Source of the DNA: Chloroflexota bacterium
GTDB lineage: Bacteria > Chloroflexota > Ktedonobacteria > Ktedonobacterales > Ktedonobacteraceae
NCBI GenBank assembly: GCA_005881495.1
Contig: VBHI01000225.1
Location: 1 to 24,063 of the forward strand
Length of the DNA stretch: 24,063 bases
Direction of reading: 5' to 3'
The notes beneath the pieces were generated by a model that was not told the DNA's origin, did not search any database, and worked only from the letters and a program-made list of their open reading frames with translations. The position numbers and the translations under genes are program-made. Positions 7,795 through 15,345 of the stretch are shown here, in pieces (the stretch's first letter is position 1; the number at the start of each line of letters is the position of its first letter).

Positions 7795-9513
7795 TCATCC
7801 CACTATCTCCACCACGCCCCGGTCGCCGTCCACCACAATACGTGCCCCGTCGGGAATGCGCGATGTCGCATCCCCGGTGCCGACGACTGCTGGGATGCCG
7901 AACTCGCGCGCAATGATGGCGGTATGACAGAGCGCGCCTCCCCGGTCGGTAACCACCGCGCAAAGCAGTGGCAGGAGCACATTGTACCCGGACGAGGTGA
8001 TACGCGTGACCAGCACGTCTCCGCTTTCGATCTTCTCAAAATCGGCGGCACTGCGCACAATCCTCGCGCGCCCTGCGTACCTTCCGCCACTGACACCATG
8101 ACCATCCAGCCTATCATTCATTGCCTGAGGTCGTCTTGCAGTATCGGCATCAAAATGTGTGATGTAGAACATATGCCCTAGCATCGCTCGCGCGCATGGT
8201 GGTGGGAGCAGCTCGGCTGGCGGTGGCGCTTCTGGTTCTCCAAGCTCAACAGGCAATTCCTCAAGGTTAAGCAGTCGGCGCTCTTCAGCACGCCTTGCGA
8301 GTTCATCGCCTGAGGGGGCTGTTCCCGGACCACCTAAGAGGGCGGCTACCTCGGCAGAGGTCGCGTCCAAAAGATGCTCGGGGCGCTTGACTACACCACG
8401 AGAGACCAGTCGCTCACCTGCGGCAAGCAGGGCACGCCGCATCAGTCCACCAGGCCAAAGCATAGTAATACCCACGTTCTCATCTTGAAGCCCGTAGGCA
8501 ACGCATGCTTCCTCCAAGAGACTATCGTACTCAGCACGTGCGTCAGCAGGGACACGATTCCGTAAGCGAGCAGCCGCTGCTTCTGCGGTGGTGTCTTGCG
8601 GAATGGTATGCCCATCTCTCTGCGCTGCAATGCTCCTCAGCAGGACTTGCGGCAGCTCGCGCAAGGTCAGGTCACAGAAGTCATACCCGGTGACCAGGCG
8701 AAATCCGTATTCATTCAGGTAGGTATCCAGGGCCCTGGCGACTCCGGGATCGGAGGCACGCAGACGCTCAACTCGGCTTTGGGCATCACTGCGGGAGTCA
8801 TGGAGGATCTCAATTGAGGCTTCCACGCTACTCACTGCGTCTGCAAGTTGATCCAGCAGCGCGAGCGGGACCACTCCTCCCCGTGCTTTGCCCTTCAAAA
8901 CCATCATCGCTTCTGCGGGAGTGACGCCCGTCCATTCACAGGTGTACCTAAGCCAGTCACCCACGGGAATCGTATCTGCGGGAAGCAAGAGAAAGTGAAT
9001 CCTCCAACTTTCGAAGCATGCCTTTCTTGTCGCTTCCACGTGTATGCGGAGTGCGGTGTCATCGAGCGTAGCCAGGTCGATCTGCTGGAGTTCCAGGTTC
9101 CTCTGTCGAAGCTTTGGTGCCAGTTCGTTGCGCCACCGAGCACGATCCTCACGCCACAGCCTGATGGCAAACACCTCAACTACGCGCTTCTTGCGGTAGC
9201 GCAGTTCCGGGTGAAGCAAGAACAAGAGCTTGAAGATGATTTTGGGTGGAGGGCTGCTTGCCTCCTCTGGTGCGCCAACTGGCCGGGGGCGCAAGTACAT
9301 TCGACCGCCGACGAGTCGCATATCAAGATGATCAAGCAACAATCCGTAGTTCCGAAATCCCTCACGCATGCCTATTGAGTTGAAAAATTCGGTGAGAAAT
9401 TCTCCGAAGTATCTGGTCACTGCGTCAGGAAAATGCGTAAGGTCTCGCCGCCAGAGGCCCGGTCCTGGCGCTTCCCATGTAGGTGTTGTCATTGTTTTCT
9501 CTGCTATTGTCAT
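7795..9513 (-). CDS. PEP-utilising enzyme mobile (swivel) domain protein, phosphotransferase-like
   Basis: This 572-residue protein matches the substrate-binding plus phosphohistidine part of the PEP synthase/rifampicin phosphotransferase group. The N-terminus (Trp-Arg-Arg-Asp-x-x-His-Phe-Pro, then repeated Tyr-Gly and Val-Gly-Gly-Arg-Met-Tyr patterns) resembles the domain before the swivel. Residues about 480-570 form the swivel domain, with Thr-Asp-Arg-Gly-Gly-Ala-Leu-Cys-His (catalytic His530), Ala-Arg-Glu-Phe-Gly-Ile-Pro-Ala-Val-Val-Gly and a final Val-Asp-Gly-Asp-Arg-Gly. There is no ATP-grasp domain in this chain; it is encoded by the next gene, eight bases downstream. The reaction would be ATP-driven phosphorylation of an acceptor through phospho-His. 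The start has AAAGGAG seven bases upstream. The acceptor cannot be told from sequence. Confidence 0.82.
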   Translation of the reverse strand: MTIAEKTMTTPTWEAPGPGLWRRDLTHFPDAVTRYFGEFLTEFFNSIGMREGFRNYGLLLDHLDMRLVGGRMYLRPRPVGAPEEASSPPPKIIFKLLFLLHPELRYRKKRVVEVFAIRLWREDRARWRNELAPKLRQRNLELQQIDLATLDDTALRIHVEATRKACFESWRIHFLLLPADTIPVGDWLRYTCEWTGVTPAEAMMVLKGKARGGVVPLALLDQLADAVSSVEASIEILHDSRSDAQSRVERLRASDPGVARALDTYLNEYGFRLVTGYDFCDLTLRELPQVLLRSIAAQRDGHTIPQDTTAEAAAARLRNRVPADARAEYDSLLEEACVAYGLQDENVGITMLWPGGLMRRALLAAGERLVSRGVVKRPEHLLDATSAEVAALLGGPGTAPSGDELARRAEERRLLNLEELPVELGEPEAPPPAELLPPPCARAMLGHMFYITHFDADTARRPQAMNDRLDGHGVSGGRYAGRARIVRSAADFEKIESGDVLVTRITSSGYNVLLPLLCAVVTDRGGALCHTAIIAREFGIPAVVGTGDATSRIPDGARIVVDGDRGVVEIVG

Positions 9514-9604
9514 CGTTTTCTCCTTTGCAGCGGGGCGCGATTAATGGAACACCAGCGCCCATTCTCAGCAGGCTGAAAGGGTTTGGTGGCACGCAAGACG
9601 GATG

Positions 9605-9988
9605 CTATGGGTTCTTGAGCTGCATCAGGCCCACGCAGTTCTTGCCTGGGTCGATGAACCAGGCCATCCAGGCGAACCCGATATCGGCAATGCCGTCCTG
9701 GGTCTTGAGTCCTGGCATATCGTAGTCTTCGATCTGCACACCGCGCCGGCGCAGTTCGCTGACCTCGGCCCGCACATCGGCGACACGGAAGGCCGCTTGC
9801 GTCTGCTCGTCCTTGGTCCCCACACTGCTCTTCGTGACCACTAACTGGCTGTCGCCCCCACATTGAAACGTCACCCCGCCTGGGCTCTCACTGAGCACCG
9901 GCAAGCCAATTTTATCGGCGTAGAAGGCTTTGGCAGCCGCCAGGTCCATCGCTAGCAGCACGACATCGATTGGATAGTTGCTGAGCAT
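9605..9988 (-). CDS. VOC-superfamily (glyoxalase/bleomycin-resistance-like) protein
   Basis: This 127-residue protein has the paired beta-alpha-beta-beta-beta pattern of vicinal oxygen chelate proteins. An Asp-Leu-x-x-Ala-Lys-x-Phe-Tyr motif early in module 1 is followed by Gly-Leu-Pro-Val, and a Phe-x-Asp-Pro-Gly-Lys-Asn segment closes the protein. The His usually found as first metal ligand in module 1 is absent, so a metal-independent binding role is possible. The ATG at 9988 is preceded by GGAGGAG. It lies 91 bases upstream of the PEP-utilising gene on the same strand, suggesting one transcript. Roles in the family include antibiotic binding, lyase and dioxygenase activity; none can be chosen here. 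Confidence 0.82.
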   Translation of the reverse strand: MLSNYPIDVVLLAMDLAAAKAFYADKIGLPVLSESPGGVTFQCGGDSQLVVTKSSVGTKDEQTQAAFRVADVRAEVSELRRRGVQIEDYDMPGLKTQDGIADIGFAWMAWFIDPGKNCVGLMQLKNP

Positions 9989-10074
9989 CGTGTTCTCTCC
10001 TCCTCATACTGTTGTTGGTAATCGACTCTCCTCATATACTTTGACGAACTCACCTGGCTCGGCCCCGTGGAGTT

Positions 10075-10107
10075 GCCAAGGAGAAGGCGAAGACGCCTCT
10101 CCTTGGC
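10075..10107. other. Strong intergenic hairpin between the two VOC genes
   Basis: GCCAAGGAGAAGGCG and CGCCTCTCCTTGGC pair with a single bulged base around a short loop. It sits between two same-strand genes, and no T-run follows on either strand. An attenuator, mRNA processing site or weak terminator are all possible. Confidence 0.45.
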
Positions 10108-10242
10108 GAGCTGAGCAAACCGGACCATCACAGCCCTGCGTCCCTCCTTGCCTCCTCATCACATCATACCACTCCCCATCATCCAACGAGTTCGGGAACC
10201 CGGTTCTTCGAGACTTCACCAGTGTGTCCTCCTGCTCTTGGC

Positions 10243-10620
10243 CTAGACGAACTGACCCAAAGAGAGGAGATTGCCCTCGCTATCTTTAAACCACGCTCCT
10301 TTGATTGGCCCTGCCGTCGCGATACTGTTGGCGGTCTTCAGGGAAGGCAAATCGTACTCTTCAAAGACGACCCCGCGGGCTTTGAGCGCGGCGACTTCCG
10401 ACTCGACATCCTCCACCAGCCAGAACGCCTGGGTGTGGGTCCCGCTGGCCTCACCTTGAGAGGTGAAGACAGCGAATCTGGTGTCTTTGCCACAGCGGTA
10501 GAAAAGACCTCCCGGTATTTCGCTCTCCGGGGTCAGCCCCAACTTTTCGGCGTAGAACCGTTTGGCTCGTTCCAGATCAGTTGCTGGCAGGGATGGATAG
10601 ATGGGATCATTAGCGAACAT
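10243..10620 (-). CDS. VOC-superfamily protein, second copy
   Basis: This 125-residue protein is a paralogue in style of the one at 9605-9988. It has Asp-Leu-Glu-Arg-Ala-Lys-Arg-Phe-Tyr-Ala-Glu-Lys-Leu-Gly at the start of module 1, a Val-Glu-Asp-Val-Glu-Ser-Glu-Val segment, a Glu-Tyr-Asp-Leu-Pro linker that parallels Asp-Tyr-Asp-Met-Pro in the first copy, and a closing Asp-Ser-Glu-Gly-Asn. It also lacks the usual first His ligand. The ATG at 10620 is preferred over one at 10653 because AAAGGAG lies nine bases upstream of it. The two paralogues, separated by 254 bases, may head the operon that ends with the methyltransferase. Confidence 0.8.
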   Translation of the reverse strand: MFANDPIYPSLPATDLERAKRFYAEKLGLTPESEIPGGLFYRCGKDTRFAVFTSQGEASGTHTQAFWLVEDVESEVAALKARGVVFEEYDLPSLKTANSIATAGPIKGAWFKDSEGNLLSLGQFV

Positions 10621-10683
10621 GTGTGAGAACTCCTTTCGATTGTGTGTGGGCACAATCTATTATGCCCAAATGCTTGTTTCCTA

Positions 10684-10714
10684 AGTAGAAGCGATTGATT
10701 GATCGCGCCTCTAC
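10684..10714. promoter_or_regulatory. Imperfect inverted repeat upstream of the VOC gene
   Basis: AGTAGAAGCGAT pairs imperfectly with GATCGCGCCTCTACT across a short centre. It lies about 65 bases upstream of the VOC start at 10620 and could be an operator. No clear -35/-10 pair was identified. Confidence 0.25.
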
Positions 10715-10815
10715 TGTGTCTGGTTACAGTCTAAAGTAATGGAAGCTAAAGCACATCGGCATAACGTGGTATTTGCAATGCCTATTCGCGAGTGACAGGG
10801 AATGATCTATGCTGA

Positions 10816-10833
10816 GGAATGCCCGGGCATTCC
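10816..10833. other. Perfect 18-bp palindrome after the LuxR gene
   Basis: GGAATGCCCGGGCATTCC is fully self-complementary and lies 17 bases beyond the LuxR-gene stop. As RNA it would fold as a 7-bp stem with a CCGG loop, but no T-run follows on the minus strand. It could be a terminator-like end or a protein-binding site for the operon downstream. Confidence 0.5.
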
Positions 10834-10849
10834 CAGGTGTCGATAAGCG

Positions 10850-13828
10850 TTAGATCAGTTTGTGATCAATGGCGTAGCGTGTTGCCGCACTGCGTGAGGT
10901 GATGAAGAGCTTGCTGTAGATCGAGCGTACATGGGCATGGACGGTGCGAGGGCTAATGATGAGCTTCTCTGCCATCTGGGCGTTTGACAGCCCTGATGCT
11001 ACCAGGCGTAGCACCTCAACTTCTCGTGGGGTCAGTTCGTCGGGATAGGTCGGTGGGGGTGCTGCTGTGTCAGCGGGCTGTTGGATGGTGGACACTGTGG
11101 AGGTTTGTCCTGGTGTTGTTGCGCGTGCTTGCTCTGCCAGGACTTGCTCCAGTGTCATCTTCCGCCCTTCTGCCCACGCTGCTGCAAACCGCTCCTCGCC
11201 AAGTTGAGCGCGTGTGGTATCCACCGCGCGCTCGTAGTTGGCAAGGTTATAAGATGGAGGAGACACGCCCAGATCTTCGCGCAGGAGTGCTGCAGCAGCC
11301 AATAAATGCGCTGCCCACTCTGGTTGACCCTTTGCTATGGCCACTTCAGCCAACCCATCCAGGCATGAGGCGATGAACCACTTTTCGCCGAACTCCCGAT
11401 GTAGCGCCAGAGCTTCTTCATAGAAAGTACGTGCCTTTGCGTAGTCATCCTGGAAAAGGGCTACATATCCTAAACTCCAGAGCCCCCTGGCGATGTGCCG
11501 TTGATCTCCCAATTCCCGCATTATTGCCAGGCTCTCCTCTGCCAGAGTAAAGGCTGTTACGTAGTTACCATGATAGAGAGCCGTCAATGACTGGACGCCA
11601 AGTATTTGGGCAATGCCCCGTCGATCCCCCGAATCTCGAAAAAGCACCAGGCCCTCCTCGCCTGGAAGCTTCCCTGCCCTGTGGTCTCCCTGGTGAAAGG
11701 CAACTCTCGCTAGAAGCGAGAGCGCTTCGGCGATTCCCCAGGTGTCGCCGAGTTCTCTGAGGATGGCTAAGCTCTCCTCGTGCAGCGCCCGCGCCTCCGG
11801 GTAATCATTCCTCGCGCGAGCTATCAGCCCCAGCCCATTGAGCGAGGCCGCCATGCCCCGTTTATCTTCAAGTTCTCGGAACAGTGCCAGGCCTTCTTCA
11901 CAGAGGAGCTTTGCCTGGTGATAGTCACCCTGGAAGTGGGCCAGTACTCCGGCACCGGTGAGCGCCTTCGCCCGTACAGCTGATGGCACCCGGGGTACCT
12001 CTAAGGCCAGCGCCTTCTCCAGCCATTGACGGCCTTCACTCAGATGCCCGTGTAATAACCAGAATTGCCACAGCGCTCCGCCTAACCGCGGAGCCTCCTC
12101 CCCTCCCACACGCTCTGGGCGACCACAAGGGTCGCCCCTGCGTTGCTCCAAAGACCAACTGAGTGCTGCCCGAAAGTTATCGTGCTCTCTCTCCAGTCGA
12201 TGCGCCCACTGCTCGCGCTCTGCACTGGATAGTTTTGGCTCTGCCTCTTCTGCCAGCTCCAGATAGTAGCTGGTATGCGCGCATCGCGTCTGCTCTCTCT
12301 CTCCACGTGCTGCCAGGCACTCCAGTCCATACTCGCGAATGGTTTCCAGCATCACGAAGCGCGGCTCTTCTCCCGCTTGTTCGGTCTGTTGCAACAGACT
12401 ATTGTCGAGGAGTGCGGCTACTCCATCCAATACATGCAATCCCACATGGTCAACCTCGTTGCATACCGCTTCCACCGCCCTGAGGGTGCAGCCGCCGACG
12501 AAGACGGAGAGTCGTCGGAAGAGGTGCTGCTCATCGGCAGACAAGAGATCATAGCTCCACTTGATGGTGCTCCGAAGCGTCTGCTGCCTTGCAGGAATAC
12601 CTCGCGCTCCACTGGTCAACACCTGCAGCCGGTGCTCTAAGCGTGCTAACAAGGCTTCCGGTGGTAGCAGTTTGATGCGAGCGGCAGCCAGCTCGATGGC
12701 CAATGGAAGCCCATCTAGTCGAGCGCAGATACCAACAATGACTGCGGCATTGGCATCGGTGAGCGAGAAGTCGGGCAGGCGAGGCATCGCGCGCTGGACA
12801 AAGAGCGCGACTGCTGGAGATTGCGCGACTGCTCTAGCATCTGACAGTTCCTTCGGACTGGGAAGTGCCAGAGGTGAGACCGGGCATTCGTATTCACCAT
12901 TCACTCGTAACACCGCACGGCTGGTCACAAGCACTTTGACCTGTGCGCAGGAGGTCAGGAGTTCCACCAATGCTGGAGCCGCCGCCACGACTTGCTCGAA
13001 GTTGTCGAGCAGCAGCAATACTTGCTTCTCTTGCAGATAGGTGTTCAGGCGCTGTAGGGGCTGCGGTGCTGTCCCTGCCCCTGCATCTCCAACTTCGGGG
13101 AGGCCGAGCGCCTGGACGATAGTGGGAAAGACAAGTTCCGGGTCACTGATAGGAGCGAGGGAGACGAAGCAGACACCGTTGGCAAAGTCATGCATGAGGT
13201 TGCTGGCTATTTGGATGCCCAGACGAGTTTTGCCCACGCCACCTGGGCCGGTGAGGGTCAGTAAGCGTATCTCTGAGCGTTGCAGAAGGGAACAGACTAT
13301 CTGCGCCTCCTGCTCGCGCCCAAGCAGTGGGGTGAGGTAGGTGGGGAGAGCAGAAGCACGTGGTGCCGGGGAGTCTCCCCTGTGCGCTGTACGTCCGAGA
13401 TCAACGGTCTGATCTCGCGCGAAAGGCGTTTTCTGGGGGATGGAATCGTGTGCAGGATCAGCAGAGGGAGTGTGATACGACCGCTCTCCTCCAGCTTGAT
13501 CGACCCCGTGTGCGTCCTGTCCGCTGCCCTGACGAGCCAGCACGGCTGCGGCCGTCTGTAATCGCGCGAGTGTCACATCGCGCGACTTGCCCAGGTAGGC
13601 ACGGCGCAGTTTCCCCTCCCGTTTTCGGTACGCCTTCCAGTAGGTGCCGCCGTGCCGCGTGGACTCCTTGCGAGCGGTGAACGTACCCATGTCGCCGACA
13701 AAGGCAAATGTCGAGGCATCTTCCAACCAGGCATACCAGGCAGGGGAACCGACGGTGAGAGACTGTTTCTGGGCATCGCCCGGCCAGATCAGGACCTCGC
13801 CTTGTACCACTGGAGTCGTTCGTGCCAT
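10850..13828 (-). CDS. LuxR-family regulator with NB-ARC ATPase, TPR repeats and an N-terminal accessory domain
   Basis: This 992-residue protein resembles LuxR/AfsR-type STAND regulators. Residues about 12-94 form an unusual basic domain with Trp-Tyr-Ala-Trp-Leu, Phe-Thr-Ala-Arg-Lys-Glu, Tyr-Trp-Lys-Ala-Tyr-Arg and Tyr-Leu-Gly-Lys motifs. The ATPase has Walker A Gly-Pro-Gly-Gly-Val-Gly-Lys-Thr (194-201), Walker B Leu-Leu-Leu-Leu-Asp-Asn (271-276) and Gly-Leu-Pro-Leu-Ala (373-377). TPR-like repeats of about 40 residues span about 584-844. A LuxR helix-turn-helix (Leu-Thr-Pro-Arg-Glu-Val-Glu-Val-Leu onward) fills 932-989. The ATG at 13828 has AAAGGA upstream; a longer frame reaches 13876. Residues 565-571 (Gly-Asp-Pro-Cys-Gly-Arg-Pro) are encoded by a REP-like palindrome, an in-frame insertion. 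It is likely a ligand- and ATP-controlled transcription factor with an unknown target. Confidence 0.9.
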   Translation of the reverse strand: MARTTPVVQGEVLIWPGDAQKQSLTVGSPAWYAWLEDASTFAFVGDMGTFTARKESTRHGGTYWKAYRKREGKLRRAYLGKSRDVTLARLQTAAAVLARQGSGQDAHGVDQAGGERSYHTPSADPAHDSIPQKTPFARDQTVDLGRTAHRGDSPAPRASALPTYLTPLLGREQEAQIVCSLLQRSEIRLLTLTGPGGVGKTRLGIQIASNLMHDFANGVCFVSLAPISDPELVFPTIVQALGLPEVGDAGAGTAPQPLQRLNTYLQEKQVLLLLDNFEQVVAAAPALVELLTSCAQVKVLVTSRAVLRVNGEYECPVSPLALPSPKELSDARAVAQSPAVALFVQRAMPRLPDFSLTDANAAVIVGICARLDGLPLAIELAAARIKLLPPEALLARLEHRLQVLTSGARGIPARQQTLRSTIKWSYDLLSADEQHLFRRLSVFVGGCTLRAVEAVCNEVDHVGLHVLDGVAALLDNSLLQQTEQAGEEPRFVMLETIREYGLECLAARGEREQTRCAHTSYYLELAEEAEPKLSSAEREQWAHRLEREHDNFRAALSWSLEQRRGDPCGRPERVGGEEAPRLGGALWQFWLLHGHLSEGRQWLEKALALEVPRVPSAVRAKALTGAGVLAHFQGDYHQAKLLCEEGLALFRELEDKRGMAASLNGLGLIARARNDYPEARALHEESLAILRELGDTWGIAEALSLLARVAFHQGDHRAGKLPGEEGLVLFRDSGDRRGIAQILGVQSLTALYHGNYVTAFTLAEESLAIMRELGDQRHIARGLWSLGYVALFQDDYAKARTFYEEALALHREFGEKWFIASCLDGLAEVAIAKGQPEWAAHLLAAAALLREDLGVSPPSYNLANYERAVDTTRAQLGEERFAAAWAEGRKMTLEQVLAEQARATTPGQTSTVSTIQQPADTAAPPPTYPDELTPREVEVLRLVASGLSNAQMAEKLIISPRTVHAHVRSIYSKLFITSRSAATRYAIDHKLI
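12117..12139. repeat. REP-like palindrome inside the LuxR coding sequence (copy 3)
   Basis: GGGCGACC (12117-12124), ACAAG, GGTCGCCC (12130-12137) and CCTG follow the same plan as the intergenic copies, with the long tail lost. Read on the minus strand it encodes Arg-Gly-Asp-Pro-Cys-Gly-Arg-Pro, between the ATPase region and the first TPR of the regulator. Confidence 0.75.
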
Positions 13829-13864
13829 CGCTGCCGTTCCTTTCCAGGACAACCCCCTGTTCAA

Positions 13865-13925
13865 AAGTTCCCTCACGGGTAGAAGAGGACGCGAGGGAAC
13901 TGCTGAGAAAGTTCCCCAAGTTCCC
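13865..13925. promoter_or_regulatory. Array of GGGAACTT motifs upstream of the LuxR gene
   Basis: Read on the minus strand, GGGAACTT occurs at 13865-13872, 13909-13916 and 13918-13925. An inverted copy (AGTTCCC) lies at 13895-13901. The copy nearest the gene is followed 16 bases later by GTC, the spacing of ECF-sigma promoters (GGAAC-N16-GTC). This would give a very short leader before the ATG at 13828. The motif array is seen directly; the ECF reading is inference. Confidence 0.4.
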
Positions 13926-13927
13926 CA

Positions 13928-15057
13928 TTAGTTGCGTTCTGGCTCTGGTTCGCCAACGAGATCCCGTTTAGGCTTGCGCTCCCCAATGCGACCGGGGCGT
14001 TTGGCCTGCTCTTTTGAAGGCGCAGCTCCGACCTCCACCTCACCTGCTGGGAGGCTCGCACCTCCCGTTGCTGAAAGCGCAGGCTGAGAGAGTTCGATGG
14101 GTTGAGTCTGCAACTCCGTGGCCTTTTTCCTTCCTCGTCCTGGTCGTTTCGGTGGTACATCTTGTGTGGGTTCGCTCGAACCCTCGACCGAAAGCCTGGT
14201 CTCGACTGGCGGATTCTCCTCCGACTTCTTCCGGGTCCTTGTCTTTTTACCGGAGGAGCGGATGCCTCCAGTGAGGAGGAAGGCTGCGGAGGCGGCTCGA
14301 TGGACGGTTGAGGCGCGACCGTGTTTGCCTCAAGTGCAGGCGAGGGGATCGGTAGCGTTCCACGCGGGGGAAGGGGTGGAACAGGAGCAATCAGTTCGCC
14401 CCCTTGCAAAAGTCGCCACAAATGTTCTCGGTTGCTTTCCGTATGGTTCAGCTTCTGCTCCCCTTCCGTCGCATCAAGAGCCATTTGTCTGCATTGGTCA
14501 ACCAGAGAGGCCTGATCTTGTACCCAGTCCAGCGTTAAGGTGTCCTGTCCTTCATCGAGGGCGGTGGAGACTGCACGCAGCAACCAGTCTTTCAAGACGC
14601 CGATACAGCCAATACTGCGCTCGTAGAAATAGAGCCAGTGATATCTGACGAAGGTTTCTGCGTCACACGTGAGCGGGACCTTTTGCAGGAGTGCCAACAG
14701 CGCAGCCTGGAACTCGATACAATCCTCTTCTCGTCGTAGTTGGTAGCGAGGAAAATGGATCGGCAGGCTGCGTCGCGCCGTTTGCCCATTTAAGCGACCA
14801 AAATTCAGCAAATCGTAGGTGCCGACCAGAATATGCAGCGCTCCGGTCGTACTGCCCATCGATTTCAGCCACTCCAACTGTTCCTGGAGCGTGCTTCCTC
14901 GCGTGCCAGTTCCTGCGTACAGCATATGATGCGCCTCATCGAGAATCACCACCCGTACCCCATGCAGGTGCATGGCCTCTTCGGTTGCTTCCCGCAGTTC
15001 AGGAATGTCAGGGAGGGAGCGCGAGCTGGTCGCACCACTGGTGAAAAGCTGTGGATG
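13928..15057 (-). pseudogene. Truncated and frameshifted TniB-like transposition ATPase
   Basis: The frame contains the second half of a TniB/TnsC-type AAA+ ATPase: Walker B Val-Val-Ile-Leu-Asp-Glu-Ala-His-His, then Ile-Leu-Val-Gly-Thr-Tyr (sensor 1 style) and a C-terminal lid region. The Walker A half is missing, since the frame meets TGA at 15058-15060 soon after homology fades. Near 14244-14248 a run of five A's (minus strand) marks a one-base frameshift. Beyond it the coding-like frame continues in another phase with basic, AT-hook-like motifs (Lys-Arg-Pro-Gly-Arg-Gly-Arg-Lys-Lys and Lys-Arg-Pro-Gly-Arg-Ile-Gly-Glu-Arg-Lys) to TAA at 13928. The original frame runs on only into the next gene's leader, to 13873. 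No TniA transposase or TniQ is present, so this is a relic of a Tn5053/Tn7-like element. Confidence 0.7.
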
Positions 15058-15345
15058 TCATCATCATCCTTCTCTCCCAGAGCGCTCAGCTGCTCCGGCT
15101 CCTTTCAGCGAAAAACTCCTGCCTGAACAACGTTGATGGACTGATCTTGATGACACCTACAAAGCGCAACTCTGCAATGGGTACAAGCACAGCATACCCT
15201 ATTTTGAGGAGAAAGACAATCCTCGATATGATTCACAAACGCTGCCATAATATACATGAAATCGCAAAAGGATTCTTTGTTAAGTGAGCATCCTTGATAT
15301 CTACACAGGGAATGCGGTATGCTTTTTGCGAGAAAGGAGCCAATC

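Noticed and set aside
8848..9378. 176-codon plus-strand frame
   Set aside because: Antisense shadow of the PEP-utilising swivel protein, which has strong motifs in its own frame.
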